Shown here: positions 7,042-15,728 of the stretch, one piece after another
How the letters are laid out: each line of letters starts with the position of its first letter
Numbering within the stretch: the first letter of the stretch is position 1
Origin: Cognatishimia activa
GTDB lineage: Bacteria > Pseudomonadota > Alphaproteobacteria > Rhodobacterales > Rhodobacteraceae
Direction: 5' to 3'
NCBI RefSeq assembly: GCF_017798205.1
Contig: NZ_CP060010.1
Coordinates: forward strand, 1,364,001-1,428,000
Length of the DNA: 64,000 nucleotides
The notes under the pieces: generated by a model
What the model was told of the DNA's origin: nothing
Databases searched by the model: none
What the model saw: only the letters and a program-made list of their open reading frames with translations
Made by a program: the position numbers and the translations under genes

Positions 7042-7884
7042 ATGTCGTCTATTCTTACAAACCATTCAGCCATGGTGGCTTTGTCCACGCTCAACATGGT
7101 CAACAAGAATCTGACCGACACGCAGAACCGCGTTTCAAGTGGTCTTCAGATCATGTCGGGCAAGGACAACGCTGCCTACTACGCCATCTCGGAAACGATG
7201 AAGGGCGACAGCGGCATGTTCGAGGCCATCCATGATGGCTTGACCGCGACCAAGAACTCGATTTCCACGGCGCGCCTTGGTGCCGAAACCGTAGCAGACC
7301 TCGCAAAGCAGTTTACCGACCGTGTTGCCTTTGCGCAGGGCAGCGGTGTTAACCTTGCTGATGTTCAAGCGGAACTGGACTCGCTGGTAACTCAAATCGG
7401 TACCGCGATCAGCCAATCCACGTTCAACGGAGAGGACCTCGTGTCGGGCGCTGCAGCGCCTGTGACAGTCGTTTCGGGTATTTCCCGCACAGGTGGCTCT
7501 TTCACAGCAACCACAATCACCTTCCAGTCCATTGATCTGGGTGCAATCCAGACCGCGTTAGACGCAATCGATATTGTTACCGCAGGCGCAACTAGCCAAG
7601 CAGCTCTTCAGGCGACGCTGGCAACCGCTGAGGCGCAGCTTTCCAATGCGATTGACGCGGCGACTTCGATGGGCGTCACTGAAAAGACCATCGAAGGTCA
7701 GATGTCATTCCTTGATATGCTCACCGATACGCTGGACTCAGGTGTTTCAGCGATGGTTGATGCGAATATGGAAGCCGAGGCGGCCCGCTTGCAGGCGCTT
7801 CAGGTTCAACAACAGCTGGCGACACAATCACTCTCTATGGCCAACCAAGCGCCACAGAACATCATGTCGCTGTTCAGGCAATAA
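7042..7884 (+). CDS. Flagellin, copy 3
   Basis: A 280-residue flagellin very similar to the other two: SILTNHSAMVALSTL start, IMSGKDNAAYYAISETMKG, short central part, and NQAPQNIMSLFRQ end (one extra Gln). Ribosome site TAGGAG lies 9 nt upstream. Its upstream region lacks the TTAA-N7-TTAA box seen before copies 1 and 2 and instead carries TACCTTGCTTTAATC, so its transcription may be governed differently. The leader hairpin is kept. Followed by its own terminator. Confidence 0.95.
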   Translation: MSSILTNHSAMVALSTLNMVNKNLTDTQNRVSSGLQIMSGKDNAAYYAISETMKGDSGMFEAIHDGLTATKNSISTARLGAETVADLAKQFTDRVAFAQGSGVNLADVQAELDSLVTQIGTAISQSTFNGEDLVSGAAAPVTVVSGISRTGGSFTATTITFQSIDLGAIQTALDAIDIVTAGATSQAALQATLATAEAQLSNAIDAATSMGVTEKTIEGQMSFLDMLTDTLDSGVSAMVDANMEAEAARLQALQVQQQLATQSLSMANQAPQNIMSLFRQ

Positions 7885-7937
7885 TCACAGTTTTCTGGGG
7901 GGAAGGCCGAACATTCGGTTTGACGCCATTGCAGAAC

Positions 7938-7967
7938 TCGGCCGGCTAGTCACCGGCCGATTTTTTT
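7938..7967 (+). terminator. Terminator of flagellin gene 3
   Basis: Perfect 8-bp stem TCGGCCGG (7938-7945) / CCGGCCGA (7953-7960) followed by seven T. It overlaps the 3' end of the convergent fliI gene. Confidence 0.9.
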
Positions 7968-9345
7968 ATGCGGCACTGGGTTGATCGACCGCCGCGACGT
8001 CGATGGGGACATCAATTCCTGCTTCAAGAAGCATCCGGTACAGCTCCGCAAAGCTTTGGTCAGACATCATCGTGTCGCTCTTGCGCTGGGACAGGAAGGT
8101 TTCAGCTACCTTGGCAAAGCGCATAGCAGCGTCGACCTCTGGGTCGGTGCCGGGCTTGTAGGCCCCAACACGGATTAGGTCTTCCATATCCGCATAGCGC
8201 GCAAGCGCGCGACGCGCTTCGTTCATGATGGCGTATTCTTCGTCCGAATGGCAGGCCGGCAGCATCCTGGAAATTGACTTCTGAATGTTGATGGCCGGAT
8301 AGCGCCCCCGTTCAGCAATGGCGCGATCCAGAACCATATGTCCGTCCAAAATGCCGCGAATGGCGTCGGCAATTGGTTCATTCATGTCATCGCCGTCAAC
8401 CAAAACCGTATAAATCGCAGTGATGTCGCCTTCACCCTCGCGACCGGGGCCAGCGCGCTCCAAAAGATGCGGCAGTTCCGAGAACACAGTGGGTGGATAG
8501 CCTTTAGTCGTCGGAGGCTCGCCAGAGGACAGGCCAATTTCGCGTTGCGCCATGGCAAAGCGGGTTACCGAGTCCAGCAACAAGAGAACCTGTCGGCCGG
8601 TCGACCTAAAGTGCTCAGCCACAGCCGTCGCGGTCCAGGCTGCTTGCCGCCGAAGCAGGGGGGCTTCATCGCCTGTGGCTACAACAACAACCGAACGCGC
8701 CATGCCCTCAGGGCCAAGGTCTTCCTGGATAAACTCCTGGACCTCGCGCCCTCGTTCTCCGACCAGACCAATAACGATGACATCTGCATTCGTATTGCGC
8801 GCCAGCATCGCCATAAGAGTGGATTTCCCAACGCCGGATCCCGCAAAGACACCCATGCGCTGTCCCTGACACAGCGGCGTGAACACATCCATGCACTTCA
8901 CTTTGGTCGAGAGCTTTTGCCCTACACGACGACGTGCAAAGGCGGGAGGTGGTTCGGCCCGTCCACTGGATCTTCGTCCTCTACCTGTCTTGAACCGAGG
9001 CGCTGCGGAGAGCGGTTTGCCAAGGCCGTCCACGACGGTTCCGATCCAACTGTCGTCAGGGCTGATGCCGGGATCGTGCTGAACGATCTCAACGTCATCG
9101 CCAACTGCGACACCATCCCAGCTCCCGAATGGAAGCAGTTTCAATCCGTCAGAAGAGGCGCCAACAATCTCGGCCATAACCGGCCCTCGGGTGCCTTTCA
9201 CGACACAGCGCTGACCGATGCCGGCAGCTCTTTTCAGGCCGGCTGCGGTCATGGTCATGCCTACAATTGACTGGACATGGCCAACAATTCTTGTGGCCTC
9301 CAAAGAGGATACACGCGTCTTGAGGTCGGAAAAAACCTTGGCCAC
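7966..9345 (-). CDS. fliI: FliI, flagellar export ATPase
   Basis: FliI is the F1-beta-like hexameric ATPase that, with FliH, feeds substrates to the flagellar export gate at the inner membrane. The Walker A motif AGSGVGKSTLMAML, the Walker B region QVLLLLDSVTRFAMAQ and SSGEPPTTKGYPP follow the family closely. Start placed at the GTG at 9345 (459 residues), because the encoded AKVFSDLKTRVSSLEATRIVGHV matches normal FliI N-termini and AGAGGG precedes it. An in-frame ATG at 9390 would add 15 hydrophobic residues and would leave only 24 bases before flgB, overlapping its likely promoter. The gene stands alone on the minus strand, divergent from flgB. Confidence 0.93.
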   Translation of the reverse strand: MAKVFSDLKTRVSSLEATRIVGHVQSIVGMTMTAAGLKRAAGIGQRCVVKGTRGPVMAEIVGASSDGLKLLPFGSWDGVAVGDDVEIVQHDPGISPDDSWIGTVVDGLGKPLSAAPRFKTGRGRRSSGRAEPPPAFARRRVGQKLSTKVKCMDVFTPLCQGQRMGVFAGSGVGKSTLMAMLARNTNADVIVIGLVGERGREVQEFIQEDLGPEGMARSVVVVATGDEAPLLRRQAAWTATAVAEHFRSTGRQVLLLLDSVTRFAMAQREIGLSSGEPPTTKGYPPTVFSELPHLLERAGPGREGEGDITAIYTVLVDGDDMNEPIADAIRGILDGHMVLDRAIAERGRYPAINIQKSISRMLPACHSDEEYAIMNEARRALARYADMEDLIRVGAYKPGTDPEVDAAMRFAKVAETFLSQRKSDTMMSDQSFAELYRMLLEAGIDVPIDVAAVDQPSAA

Positions 9346-9374
9346 AAGAATAAACCCTCTGTTAATCCATGCTA

Positions 9375-9387
9375 TACTTGCTATAAT
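9375..9387 (+). promoter_or_regulatory. Likely flgB operon promoter (-10 TATAAT)
   Basis: TATAAT at 9382-9387, 27 bases before the flgB start, overlaps the ten-mer TACTTGCTAT (9375-9384). The same ten-mer lies upstream of fliF (25941-25950) and a variant before flagellin 3. No good -35 is evident. Confidence 0.4.
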
Positions 9388-9414
9388 CATTGATAACTCT
9401 CTCGGAGTCTACCT

Positions 9415-9765
9415 ATGAATACAGAGGCTACTAATCTTTTTGATCTTGCGTCTAAGCGTCTGAAATGGCTCTCAGACAGCCAAAAAACGATCTCTGAAAA
9501 CATCGCAAACGCCGAGACATCCGGATATCGCGCGAAAGAAGCGCAAAGCTTTGAGAGTTACTTATCGCGCGCAGAAGGTGCTGAAATTGCACCTGATGCG
9601 ACTTCAGCGGAAAGCGACGTGACATGGGGCGAAGATTTGACGGGGAACTCTGTTGTCCTCGAAGAGCAGATCCTTGCAGCTTCCAGCACGGCAAGTCAGT
9701 ACAAGATCGCAGCTAATCTCTACAAGAAAGCGCACTCGATGTTGCGCGCTGTGGCAGGGGGCTAA
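9415..9765 (+). CDS. flgB: FlgB, proximal rod protein
   Basis: A 116-residue rod subunit that assembles on FliE in the periplasm. It carries the rod/hook-family N-terminal motif (QKTISENIANAETSGYRAKE) and a C-terminal amphipathic helix (ASQYKIAANLYKKAHSMLR). First gene of a tight operon flgB-flgC-fliE-fliQ-sltF-flhA-fliR-flhB; only 3 bases separate it from flgC. Confidence 0.93.
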   Translation: MNTEATNLFDLASKRLKWLSDSQKTISENIANAETSGYRAKEAQSFESYLSRAEGAEIAPDATSAESDVTWGEDLTGNSVVLEEQILAASSTASQYKIAANLYKKAHSMLRAVAGG

Positions 9766-9768
9766 TAG

Positions 9769-10179
9769 ATGGATCCGTTAACCACCATTTCCCGTATCGC
9801 AAGCACCGGTCTTCGTGCCCAGGGCGAGCGGATGCGCGTTGTTTCTGAAAACGTCGCGAATGCCAATTCCACAGCAAACGAGGCAGGCGGCGATCCCTAT
9901 CGGCGCAAAACCATCGCTTTCAACGAGCTCGTTGACGTTGAATCCGGAAGCTCTTTGGTTGAGACCACTGAAGTCGAACGCGACATGTCAGCCTTCACCG
10001 TGCGCTACGAGCCCCAGCACCCGGCGGCGGATGCCAATGGCTATGTCAAACTGCCCAATGTGAATCCGCTGATTGAGATGGCCAATATGCGCGAGGCCTC
10101 GCGGTCTTATGAAGCCAACCTCACGATGCTGGAACAGGCACGGTCGATGCGTTCACAGCTGATCGATCTGTTGGAGTGA
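9769..10179 (+). CDS. flgC: FlgC, proximal rod protein
   Basis: A 136-residue rod protein. Motifs: ENVANANSTANEAGGDPYRR near the N-terminus, HPAADANGYVKLPNVNPLIEM in the middle and the EASRSYEANLTMLEQARSM helix at the end, all typical of FlgC. It lies between flgB and fliE as in most flagellar operons. Confidence 0.95.
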   Translation: MDPLTTISRIASTGLRAQGERMRVVSENVANANSTANEAGGDPYRRKTIAFNELVDVESGSSLVETTEVERDMSAFTVRYEPQHPAADANGYVKLPNVNPLIEMANMREASRSYEANLTMLEQARSMRSQLIDLLE

Positions 10180-10185
10180 TAGAAG

Positions 10186-10503
10186 ATGGCTGATTTCACA
10201 TCGATCCGCCCAAACACCCTGATCCAAAGCGCCTATGGTCAATCCAAGGACCTGAAAGCCGCGACCGAAGCTCAGCCGGAAAAGGCCGAGAGCTTTGGCG
10301 ATATGCTGCGCGCGGCAGCGGCTCAATCAGCAGAAACCGTGCGCAGGGGTGACGAGGTCTCGACCGCGGGTCTGACAGGTGACGCCAGTATTCAACAGGT
10401 TGTTGAGGCCACAATGGACATGGAATCCACCGTTCGCGTTTCTGTTGCCGTGCGGGACCGCATTGTCGAAGCTTATCAGGAAATCATGCGGATGCCGATC
10501 TGA
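10186..10503 (+). CDS. fliE: FliE, MS-ring/rod adaptor
   Basis: A 105-residue protein joining the MS ring and export gate to the proximal rod. The C-terminal part (VVEATMDMESTVRVSVAVRD followed by RIVEAYQEIMRMPI) is the conserved FliE helix pair; the N-terminus is variable. It is 6 bases after flgC and 35 before fliQ. Confidence 0.92.
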   Translation: MADFTSIRPNTLIQSAYGQSKDLKAATEAQPEKAESFGDMLRAAAAQSAETVRRGDEVSTAGLTGDASIQQVVEATMDMESTVRVSVAVRDRIVEAYQEIMRMPI

Positions 10504-10538
10504 TCTCCGTTTGATTTTGTTCGGAAAGGACCGCCCGA

Positions 10539-10808
10539 TTGGACAGCACAGGTGCATTTGACGTTATTAGGATGACCCTAGAGACCATCCTGATCGCCTG
10601 CGCGCCGGTTCTGGCGATTGCGCTTGGGGTCGGGTTGATCATCTCGTTCATTCAGGCGCTCACGCAAATTCAGGAAATGACGCTGACATTTGTGCCCAAG
10701 ATCATCGCGATCTTTGGGATTCTGGTTTTCACAATGCCGTTTATGTATGGCACGCTGACCCGCCTGTCCGACACTGTGTTCGACCTGATCGTGTCGGGGG
10801 GGTTCTGA
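10539..10808 (+). CDS. fliQ: FliQ, export gate membrane protein
   Basis: An 89-residue protein with two transmembrane helices (about 18-40 and 51-75) and the family segment ALTQIQEMTLTFVPKI. It is part of the FliP-FliQ-FliR gate. A TTG start is used at 10539, preceded by AAGGA at a suitable distance; no in-frame ATG gives the full conserved N-terminus. Its stop overlaps the next start by one base. Confidence 0.92.
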   Translation: MDSTGAFDVIRMTLETILIACAPVLAIALGVGLIISFIQALTQIQEMTLTFVPKIIAIFGILVFTMPFMYGTLTRLSDTVFDLIVSGGF

Positions 10809-11608
10809 TGGCGCCTCGGTTTTCAAATGTCCTGAAACTTTTCGTGGCAAGCGCCTTTTTCTGTGCGCAGACCGCTCAGGCGGATCTGTTTACGGGTTTT
10901 TACACATCATCGGCGCCAAAACCGAAGCCAGCGCCCGAACGTGTAAAGTCATCCGTCACGACCGGCGCACGTTGCATCTCCGCTATTTTGGCCGCGCAAG
11001 AGCGACATGGGATTCCTGATAACCTCCTTTTGGCGATAGGTATCCAGGAAGCTGGCCGTAATGGACCAGAAGGACTCGCTGTCTGGCCCTGGACCGCAAA
11101 TGCGGCCGGCGAGGGTGTGTTTTTCACCAATCGTATCGAAGCAGAGGAGTGGGTGTCGCAGAAGTTGGCGAATGGGGTAAAAAGCATCGATGTCGGATGC
11201 ATGCAGGTCAATCTGCATTGGCACGGTGAGAACTTTCCAACCCTCAGCATGGCCTTTGATCCAGAGCGCAACGTGGATTATGCCGCTCGGTTCCTGCGCA
11301 ACCTGTACAGAGAGACGGGTGATTGGACCAAAGCCGCCGGTCGATATCATTCTGCCACCGACAAGCATCAAAAACGTTATCTGACCAGCCTCAAGCGCAA
11401 CAAGAACGTGGTCGACAGCCAGATGCCGCGTCTTACGGCCTTGGCAAATTCTGTCGGACGCCCGATCCAGGTCGCCGAAGTCACGCTGCCCAAAGCGCCA
11501 CCACCGCCGGTGTTCTGGGCTGCTGATGCCGAGAGCGGTGCGAGTTATTCGATCTATACAACGCAACCCCTGCAGCCGGTGCTTCCGGCTTTTCGCAATT
11601 CTCCATGA
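10808..11608 (+). CDS. Flagellar lytic transglycosylase (SltF-like)
   Basis: A 266-residue exported protein: signal peptide with cleavage near AQA|DLF (residue 25/26), a Pro-rich spacer, then an SLT-type lysozyme-fold domain (about 50-190) with the catalytic Glu in LLLAIGIQEAGRNG (Glu81) and the downstream VGCMQVNLHWHG and AGRYHSAT motifs. It is expected to open peptidoglycan for the growing rod. This is known for SltF of Rhodobacter sphaeroides, encoded in a comparable position. The lack of a muramidase domain in this window's FlgJ fits. The C-terminal tail (about 215-266) is Pro-rich and may bind rod proteins. Confidence 0.85.
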   Translation: MAPRFSNVLKLFVASAFFCAQTAQADLFTGFYTSSAPKPKPAPERVKSSVTTGARCISAILAAQERHGIPDNLLLAIGIQEAGRNGPEGLAVWPWTANAAGEGVFFTNRIEAEEWVSQKLANGVKSIDVGCMQVNLHWHGENFPTLSMAFDPERNVDYAARFLRNLYRETGDWTKAAGRYHSATDKHQKRYLTSLKRNKNVVDSQMPRLTALANSVGRPIQVAEVTLPKAPPPPVFWAADAESGASYSIYTTQPLQPVLPAFRNSP

Positions 11609-11620
11609 CGAAGTCCGACT

Positions 11621-13717
11621 ATGGCCGCAAATGACGCAAATCCTCCGGTAAATCTTGGTGACCAGCTGAAAGGTATGCTGGCCAACCGCGATATCGTCTT
11701 TGCGCTTGGCGTGGTGATGATCCTGGGCATGCTTTTTGTGCCTTTGCCGCCGGCGATGCTGGATTTTGGGCTGGCCGCGTCGCTGTCTTTGTCAGTGCTG
11801 ATCCTTATGGTGGCCCTTTGGATTCCAACGCCGTTGGAGTTCAACTCCTTCCCGACGCTCCTGCTGGTTGTGACTATGCTCAGGCTCGCGCTGAACGTAT
11901 CGTCGACGCGGCTGATCCTGTCTGAGGGTCACACGGGCTCGGGCGCGGCGGGTCAAGTCATCGAGGGCTTCTCGCGCTTCATGGTGGGTGGCGATTTCGT
12001 CATCGGAATCGTGATCTTTGCGATCCTCGTGATCATCAACTTCATCGTTATCACTAAAGGTTCGACCCGGATCGCCGAAGTCGCCGCGCGCTTTAGCTTG
12101 GATGCGATGCCCGGCAAGCAAATGGCCATCGACGCCGACCTTGGCGCAGGCATGATCACCGAAGACGAAGCCCGCGTGCGCCGCAAGACGCTTGAGGATG
12201 AAAGCAGCTTCTTCGGGGCGATGGACGGTGCGTCCAAATTTGTCCGAGGCGATGCCATCGCGGGTCTGATCATCACGCTGATCAACGTGGTCGGCGGCAT
12301 TCTGATCGGGATCATCAGCCATGATCTGACGGCGATGCAGGCAGCGTCCAACTATACCGTCCTGACAATCGGCGACGGTTTGGTTACTCAGATCCCGGCC
12401 TTGGTGGTATCTCTGTCCGCTGGTCTTCTTGTCACCAAAGGTGGCACGACGGGCGCGGCAAACGAAGCGGTGCTGGGCCAGCTCTCGAACTTCCCACGTG
12501 CGCTTTATATGGCCGCGGCCCTCTGTTTTGTTGTGGGTTTCTTGCCCGGCTTCCCCTTTGTGGTTTTCGCAATCTTGGCAGTCGGTATGGGATTCCTCGG
12601 GTACTTCATGCAGGGCCAACTGGAAGAACAGGAACGCCGCCGCGCCGAAGAAGAACGTCTTGCTGCCGAAGAGCCCGCCAAAACCGAAGACACTATCCAG
12701 GATCTCTTGAAACTAGACGAGCTGCGTTTGGAACTTGGAACGGCATTGGTGCCGCTCATCAACTCTCCGGAAGCGGCGCTGCCCGGCAAAGTCAAAAGCC
12801 TGCGTAATCTCTTCATTGCGGACTATGGCTTTGTCATCCCCCCCGTACGGATCAAGGACAATTCCACCCTGCCACACATGACCTATTCGATCTCTATTCA
12901 GGGTGTCGAAACAGCCACCGGCGAAATCCGCCCTGGTGCCATGATGCTGATTGAACCCAATGGCGAAGAGATCGATATCCCGGGTGAACGTACCAAAGAG
13001 CCGACCTTTGGTCTGAACGCAGTTTGGGTCGACCAAAGCCGTGCGTCGGAAGCAGAGGCGCGTGGTTACACCGTCGTTGATCCGGAAAGCGTCATCACCA
13101 CGCATATCACTGAGATCATCAAAGAACATATGCCGGATCTGTTGACCTATTCAGCCACCCAAGAGCTGATGGAGAACCAGACCAAAGAGTATCAAAAGCT
13201 GCTGACGGATATCTCCAATCCATCCCCAGTGGTTCTGTTGCAGCATGTTCTGCAAACGCTCCTGTCCGAGCGCATTTCGATCCGCAATCTGCCGCGCATT
13301 ATCGAGGCGATTGCCGAGGCCTCTGTGACCACGAAGAAGGTGCAGCAGGTTGTTGAACATGTGCGCACGCAGCTGTCCAAACAGATCTGCCAGAACCTGC
13401 AGGACGAAACCGGCTTTGTTCCTGTGATGACTTTGGGGCAGAGTTGGGAAACCGAGCTGCACAACGCTATCTCTAAAACGGGTGATGAGGTGAATTTCAT
13501 CATGTCGCCGCAGCGTGTGCAGGAGTTTGTTCTCGCAGTCAGAAAAGACATCCAGCAATTCGCCTCCTCGGATCAATGGCCCGCGCTCTTGGTGGCGCCG
13601 GACAGCCGCCCCTATGTGCGCTCGATCCTTGAACGGGTCAGTCCGATGACTCAGGTGATCTCGCACAATGAAGTCCACCGCAAAGCGTCGCTTAAGACGG
13701 TCGCCACGATCGGATAA
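11621..13717 (+). CDS. flhA: FlhA, flagellar export gate protein
   Basis: A 698-residue inner-membrane protein with about eight N-terminal helices (residues 20-330) and a large cytosolic domain that docks chaperone-substrate complexes. The FHIPEP-family signature region is visible around STRLILSEGHTGSGAAGQVI and FVRGDAIAGLIITLINVVGG. The cytosolic part ends with VVSHNEV-like (QVISHNEVHRKASLKTVATIG). Normal length and position in the operon. Confidence 0.96.
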   Translation: MAANDANPPVNLGDQLKGMLANRDIVFALGVVMILGMLFVPLPPAMLDFGLAASLSLSVLILMVALWIPTPLEFNSFPTLLLVVTMLRLALNVSSTRLILSEGHTGSGAAGQVIEGFSRFMVGGDFVIGIVIFAILVIINFIVITKGSTRIAEVAARFSLDAMPGKQMAIDADLGAGMITEDEARVRRKTLEDESSFFGAMDGASKFVRGDAIAGLIITLINVVGGILIGIISHDLTAMQAASNYTVLTIGDGLVTQIPALVVSLSAGLLVTKGGTTGAANEAVLGQLSNFPRALYMAAALCFVVGFLPGFPFVVFAILAVGMGFLGYFMQGQLEEQERRRAEEERLAAEEPAKTEDTIQDLLKLDELRLELGTALVPLINSPEAALPGKVKSLRNLFIADYGFVIPPVRIKDNSTLPHMTYSISIQGVETATGEIRPGAMMLIEPNGEEIDIPGERTKEPTFGLNAVWVDQSRASEAEARGYTVVDPESVITTHITEIIKEHMPDLLTYSATQELMENQTKEYQKLLTDISNPSPVVLLQHVLQTLLSERISIRNLPRIIEAIAEASVTTKKVQQVVEHVRTQLSKQICQNLQDETGFVPVMTLGQSWETELHNAISKTGDEVNFIMSPQRVQEFVLAVRKDIQQFASSDQWPALLVAPDSRPYVRSILERVSPMTQVISHNEVHRKASLKTVATIG

Positions 13718-13720
13718 GCG

Positions 13721-14488
13721 ATGGATCTCGACAGTTTTGTCAGCGGGATCGTCTTTGGCTACCTTCTGGTTTTCGCGCGGCTTGGCTCGGCCATGCTGTT
13801 CATGCCAGCGTTCGGAGAAACCCAGATCCCAACGACCTCTCGCCTTGCCTTTGCGCTGGTCCTAAGCCTCGCCCTTTACCCGATTATCCCAACGCCGGAC
13901 CGCGCACCGCAAGAGGCAGGGCCCATGGCAATCATGCTTGCAAGCGAAATCACGGTTGGCTTGTGGATCGGTTTGACGGGGCGGGTTTTGCTGTCAGCGA
14001 TGCAATTTGCGGGCGGGCAGATCGGTCAGGTAACCGGACTTGCCAACGCTTTCGGTGGCAATATTGGATCTTTCGAAGGCGCGACCCTCATGGCGACTTT
14101 TCTATTGATCGGAGCCGTGGCGTTGATGTTCCTTTTAGACATCCACCACATCATCCTACGCGCCTTGATCGACAGCTATGATATTTTCCCACCCGGTCCC
14201 TTGATGCTGGGCGATATGGCCGAACAAATGGTCCGAGTGGGCGGGCATTCGCTTTACATCGGCACTGCAATTGCGGCACCCTTCTTTGTAATGGGGGTGA
14301 TCCTGAACCTTGGGATGGGTCTGGCCAACCGTATGATGCCTCAGCTGCCGGTCTTCTTTGTGGGTGCGCCGTTGCTGATCATCGTAGGGTTCCTGATCTT
14401 TGCGGCCGCGGCCCCATCGATGTTTGACTATTTCCTCACCGATTTTGTCGAATGGTTCGGCAATCTTCGGTTCACCACAATGCCCTAG
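13721..14488 (+). CDS. fliR: FliR, export gate membrane protein
   Basis: A 255-residue protein with about six membrane helices and typical FliR features: FARLGSAMLFMPAFGE at the first helix, QFAGGQIGQVTGLANAFGG in the middle and GLANRMMPQLPVFFVGAPL near the end. With FliP and FliQ it forms the export gate. It is 3 bases after flhA. Confidence 0.94.
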   Translation: MDLDSFVSGIVFGYLLVFARLGSAMLFMPAFGETQIPTTSRLAFALVLSLALYPIIPTPDRAPQEAGPMAIMLASEITVGLWIGLTGRVLLSAMQFAGGQIGQVTGLANAFGGNIGSFEGATLMATFLLIGAVALMFLLDIHHIILRALIDSYDIFPPGPLMLGDMAEQMVRVGGHSLYIGTAIAAPFFVMGVILNLGMGLANRMMPQLPVFFVGAPLLIIVGFLIFAAAAPSMFDYFLTDFVEWFGNLRFTTMP

Positions 14489-14503
14489 CGCAAGCGAGCC
14501 CAG

Positions 14504-15637
14504 ATGGCAGAAGGCGACGAACAGGACAAGAGCCAACAGACGCAGGAACCGACGGAGAAAAAACTCCGCGACGCGCGTAAGAAAGGCGATGTCCCCACCT
14601 CGAAAGAGACCGGCAACATGATGGTTGTGGTCTCTTTGATTGGCGTGGCCGGCTTTGCTCTGCAATGGCAAGGGCCACAGATGGTGGATGCGCTGTCCTC
14701 ACTGATTGACCAGTCCGGCACGATCAACATCGGCAGCGACAGCGCGGGGGTGAACGACCTTGGCGAGATCTTCTGGGACTTTGTGATCCGCATTTCGGTC
14801 GCGATCACACCGATTTTCGCGCTGATGCTGGCGGGGGCCATTTTCGGTGTTTTGATTCAAGGTGAAACCGTCGTCGCCGCAGAGCGGATCAAACCCAAGC
14901 TCTCCAAGATTTCCTTGATCGGCGGGATCAAACGCCAGTTCTCGGCCAATACGCTGGTCGAATTTGTCAAAAGCCTCGTCAAAGTCCTTGTGGTCGGAGG
15001 CCTTGCCCTCTGGGTGACCAATGGCGCCGTGCGGGCGATCTGGCAGACGCCCGGCTTTTTGCCGGAATACCTGCCGGGCTATATGGCCGACGCAGCACGC
15101 AGGCTCTTGATTGCGGCCGCGATTTTTCTTGTGCCTGTCGCGATCCTCGACATCCTCTGGCAGCGCTTTAACTGGCGCAACAAGCAGATGATGACGATCA
15201 AAGAAGTCCGCGACGAGATGAAAGAATCAGAAGGCGACCCCTTGATCAGAGGCAAACGCGCAGCCCTGCGTCGCCAACGCGCACAACAACGCATCGCGGC
15301 GGCCGTGCCGAACGCCGATGTGATCCTGACCAACCCGACCCACTATGCGGTTGCTCTGAAATACGAACTCGGCGAGGACGTCGCGCCGGTCTGTGTGGCC
15401 AAAGGCGCAGACCTTATGGCGCGCCAGATCCGTTTGATCGCCCACGAACACGACGTGCCGATCCTGGAAAACAAGCCACTCGCGCGCACGCTTTACGATG
15501 TGGTCGAGATCGATGACCCGGTTCCAGTGGAACATTGGGAGGTCGTGGCCGAGATCATCAGCTTCGTCATGGCGCTGAAAACCGATCCAAATCGCAAGCC
15601 GCCTGCGGGTTCGTCGCTGCGCGAGGATCCTGAATAA
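14504..15637 (+). CDS. flhB: FlhB, export specificity switch protein
   Basis: A 377-residue protein with four membrane helices (about 38-55, 93-118, 160-178, 198-220) and a cytosolic domain containing the autocleavage motif NPTH at residues 277-280 (DVILTNPTHYAVALKY). Cleavage there switches export from rod/hook to filament subunits. Last gene of this flagellar operon; no strong terminator follows in the 91-base spacer. Confidence 0.96.
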   Translation: MAEGDEQDKSQQTQEPTEKKLRDARKKGDVPTSKETGNMMVVVSLIGVAGFALQWQGPQMVDALSSLIDQSGTINIGSDSAGVNDLGEIFWDFVIRISVAITPIFALMLAGAIFGVLIQGETVVAAERIKPKLSKISLIGGIKRQFSANTLVEFVKSLVKVLVVGGLALWVTNGAVRAIWQTPGFLPEYLPGYMADAARRLLIAAAIFLVPVAILDILWQRFNWRNKQMMTIKEVRDEMKESEGDPLIRGKRAALRRQRAQQRIAAAVPNADVILTNPTHYAVALKYELGEDVAPVCVAKGADLMARQIRLIAHEHDVPILENKPLARTLYDVVEIDDPVPVEHWEVVAEIISFVMALKTDPNRKPPAGSSLREDPE

Positions 15638-15728
15638 GGCCGTCGCAAACTACATTTCGCGTCGTTTTTTGCAACTCAGTGCGAAATTTCCGGCTTAAGC
15701 TAGGCTTCACACCAGCACCGGAGCCTGC